Of a stretch of DNA of 8,726 nt, positions 5,953-8,726 are shown one piece after another (positions within the stretch are counted from its first letter, which is position 1; each line of letters opens with the position of its first letter). The stretch is from NCBI GenBank assembly GCA_003520285.1, contig DOVB01000240.1, positions 15,994-24,719 on the forward strand, read 5' to 3'. The notes under the pieces are model-generated. The model was not told where the DNA came from, made no database searches, and saw only the letters and a program-made list of their open reading frames with translations. A program made the position numbers and the translations under genes. The DNA is from Halieaceae bacterium (GTDB taxonomy: Bacteria > Pseudomonadota > Gammaproteobacteria > Pseudomonadales > Halieaceae).

Positions 5953-7467
5953 ATGAGTCGTCCCGTTTCATCCCTCTTGCATGCACCGACGCAGCCCCAC
6001 ATCGCGATCCCCAAGGCGCTCTATCATACTGGCCCTTGCGCGGTTCTCACGGTCGTTTTCCACGCTGATCCGACTCTTCTGGGCGCTCGCCTGTGGATTG
6101 CTAAAGCCTCTGAATCAAGCGTTTTAGGGCGGGGTTCTGAGTTTACTTCGATCGCGGGAAAATCCTGCCAGCCGCTGATGCAGACGACGATTTCACGTGA
6201 GATTGCGTATTTGCAGGTGCAAGAGGATAGACTCGAGTTGACCCACCGGGCAGGCGCGAGCGCTCTCACGCTCAATACGCGAGAGAGCCGCGGTGGTGAC
6301 ATCACCTCATTCGAACTTTCGGCAGCTACACACCACAGTATCGTGATTTCGCACTCCATTGTCCTCTGTCTGTCGGGCAATGTGACCGCGGAGTCAGATG
6401 ACCAAATTTGCCCCGATTTAATTGGGGTTAGTGAACCCATCCGAAGTTTACAGCGACGTGTGCAGCAAATAGCGCAAAGCCCTCATGATGTTCTGATTAC
6501 GGGTCCTACTGGTGCTGGGAAAGAGGTGGTCGCGCGCGCAATCCATCGGCTCGGCACTCGCCGAACACGTCCGTTTGTTGCGATCAATGTGGCTGCCATA
6601 CCCGACTCCTTGGCACCTGCGCTGTTGTTTGGCTCTGAAAAAGGGGTGTTTACCGGCGCACAACGCCGGCGAGATGGTTTTTTTCAAAATGCGCAGGGCG
6701 GCACCTTGTTTCTTGATGAGATGGGTGACGCCTCAGCGAGTCTGCAGGCGCAATTGTTGCGGGTGTTGCAAGAGCGTCAAGCTCAGGTCGTAGGGGGTGA
6801 GCTGGTGCCGCTCGACGTGCGAGTGCTCGCGGCGACCGAGCTACCTCTGAATTTACAGGATGTGCCCTTTCGTCAGGCCCTGCTCCATCGTTTGTCTCAA
6901 CAACGTATCGAAGTACCGCCCTTAAGTGCGCATCCAGACGATTTGGGTGTGCTCGCGAGGCATCGTCTGATGACCGAGCAAGATCAGCCATGGATCGCGC
7001 CAGCAGGCCCGCAAGGGCTTGCGGCGTGGGCTTCCATTTTTGCGCATGCGATCCATTACCCGTGGCCCGGTAACGTCAGAGAGTTTTATGCTGTTCTGGG
7101 TCAGGCGTGTTTGACGCCAGAGTTGCCAGACTTTCCACCACAACTCCTCGCGGCTCCAGCCTTAGAGTCCGAACCGCTGGCCGCTGAGAGATTACGTGCA
7201 GAACCCTACAGCGACGACACCTTTTTGGCGCTGGCCGAATCACTTGATTACTCAGCAAGTGCTATAGCACGGCAGGTTGGGTGCTCTCGACAGTCCGTTT
7301 ATCGGCGCTATCAAGCACTCGGTATACCCAGCATCAATGAGCTTGATGTTCTTACTGTTCAACGCGCCCTGACCCAACATGATGGTGAACTGCGACTCGT
7401 GGCCAAAGCCCTGCGGGTGTCTTACCGAGCATTATTTCGTGCTGATGCCTTGGGGAAATTTCGGTGA
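5953..7467 (+). CDS. Sigma54-type enhancer-binding protein with FHA-like N-terminal domain and tandem C-terminal HTHs
   Basis: A 504-residue transcription activator. Residues about 30-142 look like an FHA (phosphothreonine-binding) domain: LGRGSEF (58-64), TISREIAYLQV (79-89), then alternating beta-like strands. The AAA+ domain spans about 157-378: Walker A GPTGAGKE (184-191), sigma54-contact loop GVFTGA (231-236; canonical is GAFTGA), Walker B LFLDE (252-256), arginine fingers Arg307 and Arg313, and WPGNVREF (371-378). The C-terminus carries two helix-turn-helix segments: ARQVGCSRQSVYRRYQALGI (439-458) and the Fis-like VAKALRVSYRALF (483-495). It should therefore open sigma54-RNA polymerase promoters when its FHA domain engages a phosphorylated partner. 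ATG 5953 is chosen. An upstream in-frame ATG at 5833 lies inside ampE and adds a cysteine-rich stretch unlike any domain. It has no strong ribosome binding site. Its stop overlaps the kinase start by 4 nt. Confidence 0.88.
   Translation: MSRPVSSLLHAPTQPHIAIPKALYHTGPCAVLTVVFHADPTLLGARLWIAKASESSVLGRGSEFTSIAGKSCQPLMQTTISREIAYLQVQEDRLELTHRAGASALTLNTRESRGGDITSFELSAATHHSIVISHSIVLCLSGNVTAESDDQICPDLIGVSEPIRSLQRRVQQIAQSPHDVLITGPTGAGKEVVARAIHRLGTRRTRPFVAINVAAIPDSLAPALLFGSEKGVFTGAQRRRDGFFQNAQGGTLFLDEMGDASASLQAQLLRVLQERQAQVVGGELVPLDVRVLAATELPLNLQDVPFRQALLHRLSQQRIEVPPLSAHPDDLGVLARHRLMTEQDQPWIAPAGPQGLAAWASIFAHAIHYPWPGNVREFYAVLGQACLTPELPDFPPQLLAAPALESEPLAAERLRAEPYSDDTFLALAESLDYSASAIARQVGCSRQSVYRRYQALGIPSINELDVLTVQRALTQHDGELRLVAKALRVSYRALFRADALGKFR
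7452..7457 (+). promoter_or_regulatory. Ribosome binding site supporting the GTG start of the kinase gene
   Basis: GGGGAA lies 6 nt before GTG 7464, inside the last codons of the activator gene. Start and stop share the bases GTGA (7464-7467), the usual sign of translational coupling. It justifies a GTG start where no ATG is available near the N-lobe. Confidence 0.7.
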
Positions 7468-8726
7468 AGTGGGGGCCTTACACGCTGCAGTCTATTTTGC
7501 ATGAGGGTGGTGAGGGCACCACTATTTTCGGGTTCAGAGACTCAGAGCAACTGGCGCTAAAATTTCGCTGGCGTACTGGCGAGATGAGCACGACAAAGTT
7601 TCGGCGTTTGCAGCGTTTGGCGACGCACTCACAACACTTTCCGAGCCTGAAACACTGGTATTGCCTGCCGAATGCGCAAGTGACGGTGAGTGATTATCTG
7701 GCGGGCGTAGATGTAAGGGAACTGATAGCAGATTCGGCGGTTGATTTAGTGATGAGGCTTTCAATCATCAGGCAGCTGTTATCTGCACTCGATGTGTGTC
7801 ATGAGCATGGTTTCATTCACGCTGATTTGCACTCAGGTAATCTTCGTGTGACCCGATCCGGACGACTCGTCGTGCTGGATATCGAGGGCATGATCGATCG
7901 CTCAGATCGGCAGCTGCCGCAGACGGTTCGCAGTTGGGTCAATCCCAACGCAATGACGCCAGAACAGTATGCTGGCAAGGGTGTCTCACCCGCTACGGAT
8001 GGCTTTGCCGCGGTGAGTGTAATCGCTGAACTCTTAACGGGGTATTCTTGGGTGACCTCCGACCGAGGTCTGATGCCTCACATGATGCGTCGACCCGAGT
8101 TGCCGGATGCTGAGCTATGGACTTGGCTGCCGGTCGATCAGCGCAGCGACTGGCGATCTCGGTTACAGCGGTGGTGGGACGTGAACGCATCCGCTCGACC
8201 GGGCTCTTTGCGAGATCTTCGGGGGCTGATCGACTCGTTAATACCTGATCCACGCGCCTCGCAGATAAGGCTTGCAGCGAGGATTAACGAACTCGTCTCA
8301 GAGCCAAAAAATCAGCCATTGCGGTGTCTGCTGCCAGATTTTGAGACAAAGAGTGGGTCTCGAAAACCCTCACGGATGCCCCCGCATTGCAGACTTATGG
8401 CATTTTTTCTGTTGGTGGTCGCTGGTGTAAGTGTCTCGAAGATATGGTTGATAGTTCCCAGTAGCCCTATCGTTGCACCAACCATTCAGTGGGTCTTTCA
8501 TGACGCCGAGGGACTCACAATTCCACGATTGCATACTCAGGCACTGGTGACTCGCTGGCGAACTTGTATTAGCCTTGCAACAAACCAACGGCGCTTGGGT
8601 GCGGTCGAGTGGCAGCAGTCTGCGCGGTTTGTGCCTCCTGCATCGATCTTGTTGCAGCCCGTTGTTGAGTGCGGTGGCAAGTACTGTTTTCTGCGGCTGA
8701 TGGGTAGCGCTCCGACTGGTGCCGCA
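7464..8726 (+). CDS. Membrane-bound Ser/Thr protein kinase-like protein (3' end outside window)
   Basis: An open frame of 421 codons runs to the last base without a stop, so the protein is incomplete. Residues about 5-250 read as a Hanks-type kinase: glycine loop HEGGEG (13-18), Lys33 in LALKF, catalytic loop HADLHSGN (119-126), metal-binding DIEG (139-142, for DFG), TPEQYAGKG (165-173, for APE), and Asp179 before a helix ending ELLTG. A hydrophobic stretch at about 311-331 (MAFFLLVVAGVSV...) is a likely single membrane pass. Residues 332-421 would then be periplasmic and include Cys368, Cys403 and Cys408. Several canonical positions differ: first glycine is His13, the alpha-C Glu appears to be Leu49, HRD is His-Ala-Asp, and the loop Lys is His123. 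It may be an atypical kinase or a pseudokinase. Coupling to the FHA-containing activator suggests they work together. The sensory domain is not recognised. Confidence 0.82.
   Translation, partial: MKWGPYTLQSILHEGGEGTTIFGFRDSEQLALKFRWRTGEMSTTKFRRLQRLATHSQHFPSLKHWYCLPNAQVTVSDYLAGVDVRELIADSAVDLVMRLSIIRQLLSALDVCHEHGFIHADLHSGNLRVTRSGRLVVLDIEGMIDRSDRQLPQTVRSWVNPNAMTPEQYAGKGVSPATDGFAAVSVIAELLTGYSWVTSDRGLMPHMMRRPELPDAELWTWLPVDQRSDWRSRLQRWWDVNASARPGSLRDLRGLIDSLIPDPRASQIRLAARINELVSEPKNQPLRCLLPDFETKSGSRKPSRMPPHCRLMAFFLLVVAGVSVSKIWLIVPSSPIVAPTIQWVFHDAEGLTIPRLHTQALVTRWRTCISLATNQRRLGAVEWQQSARFVPPASILLQPVVECGGKYCFLRLMGSAPTGAA

Noticed and set aside
6024..6440. 138-codon minus-strand open frame inside the activator gene.
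   Set aside because: It lies wholly opposite a gene with clear domain motifs, shows no recognisable domain, and has no supporting start context.
7534..8588. Three minus-strand open frames (7534-7764, 7993-8253, 8370-8588).
   Set aside because: They are opposite the kinase-like gene, whose plus-strand frame is continuous and carries kinase motifs. The minus-strand products are low-complexity and unrecognisable.

Overview
The window looks like chromosomal DNA of a gammaproteobacterium of moderate GC, most likely a marine or environmental lineage near Pseudomonadales/Cellvibrionales. That placement is an inference. It rests on the nadC<->ampD-ampE arrangement known from Pseudomonas and relatives, on close residue-level resemblance of NadC, AmpD and RraA to gammaproteobacterial proteins, and on the absence of phage, IS or plasmid genes.

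Layout. Bases 1-77 are a heptanucleotide tandem repeat that runs to the left edge. A LysR-type regulator gene (153-1124, minus) is divergent from an acyl-CoA dehydrogenase gene of the long, DmdC-like type (1360-3129, plus). The 235-bp gap between them holds several dyads and is the likely control region. An RraA-family gene (3135-3620, plus) follows 5 nt after the dehydrogenase. Its stop codon interlocks with the stop of the convergent nadC (3617-4456, minus). nadC is divergent, over 56 bp, from ampD (4513-5064), followed by ampE (5073-5918), a sigma54-type activator with an FHA-like N-terminus (5953-7467), and a transmembrane Ser/Thr-kinase-like protein (7464 to the right edge, incomplete). 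These four plus-strand genes are spaced like one operon (8 nt, 34 nt, then a 4-nt overlap).

How the genes may work together. The left half is a catabolic acyl-CoA dehydrogenase probably controlled by the divergent LysR protein. The middle holds housekeeping genes: NAD synthesis (nadC) and muropeptide recycling (ampD, ampE). The right end is the most interesting part. A phosphopeptide-reading (FHA-like) AAA+ transcription activator is translationally coupled to a membrane kinase whose kinase domain has several non-canonical residues, and the pair sits downstream of ampDE. This suggests, but does not prove, a kinase-to-enhancer-binding-protein signalling pair attached to a cell-wall recycling locus. 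The kinase's sensory domain is cut off by the window end, so its ligand cannot be judged.
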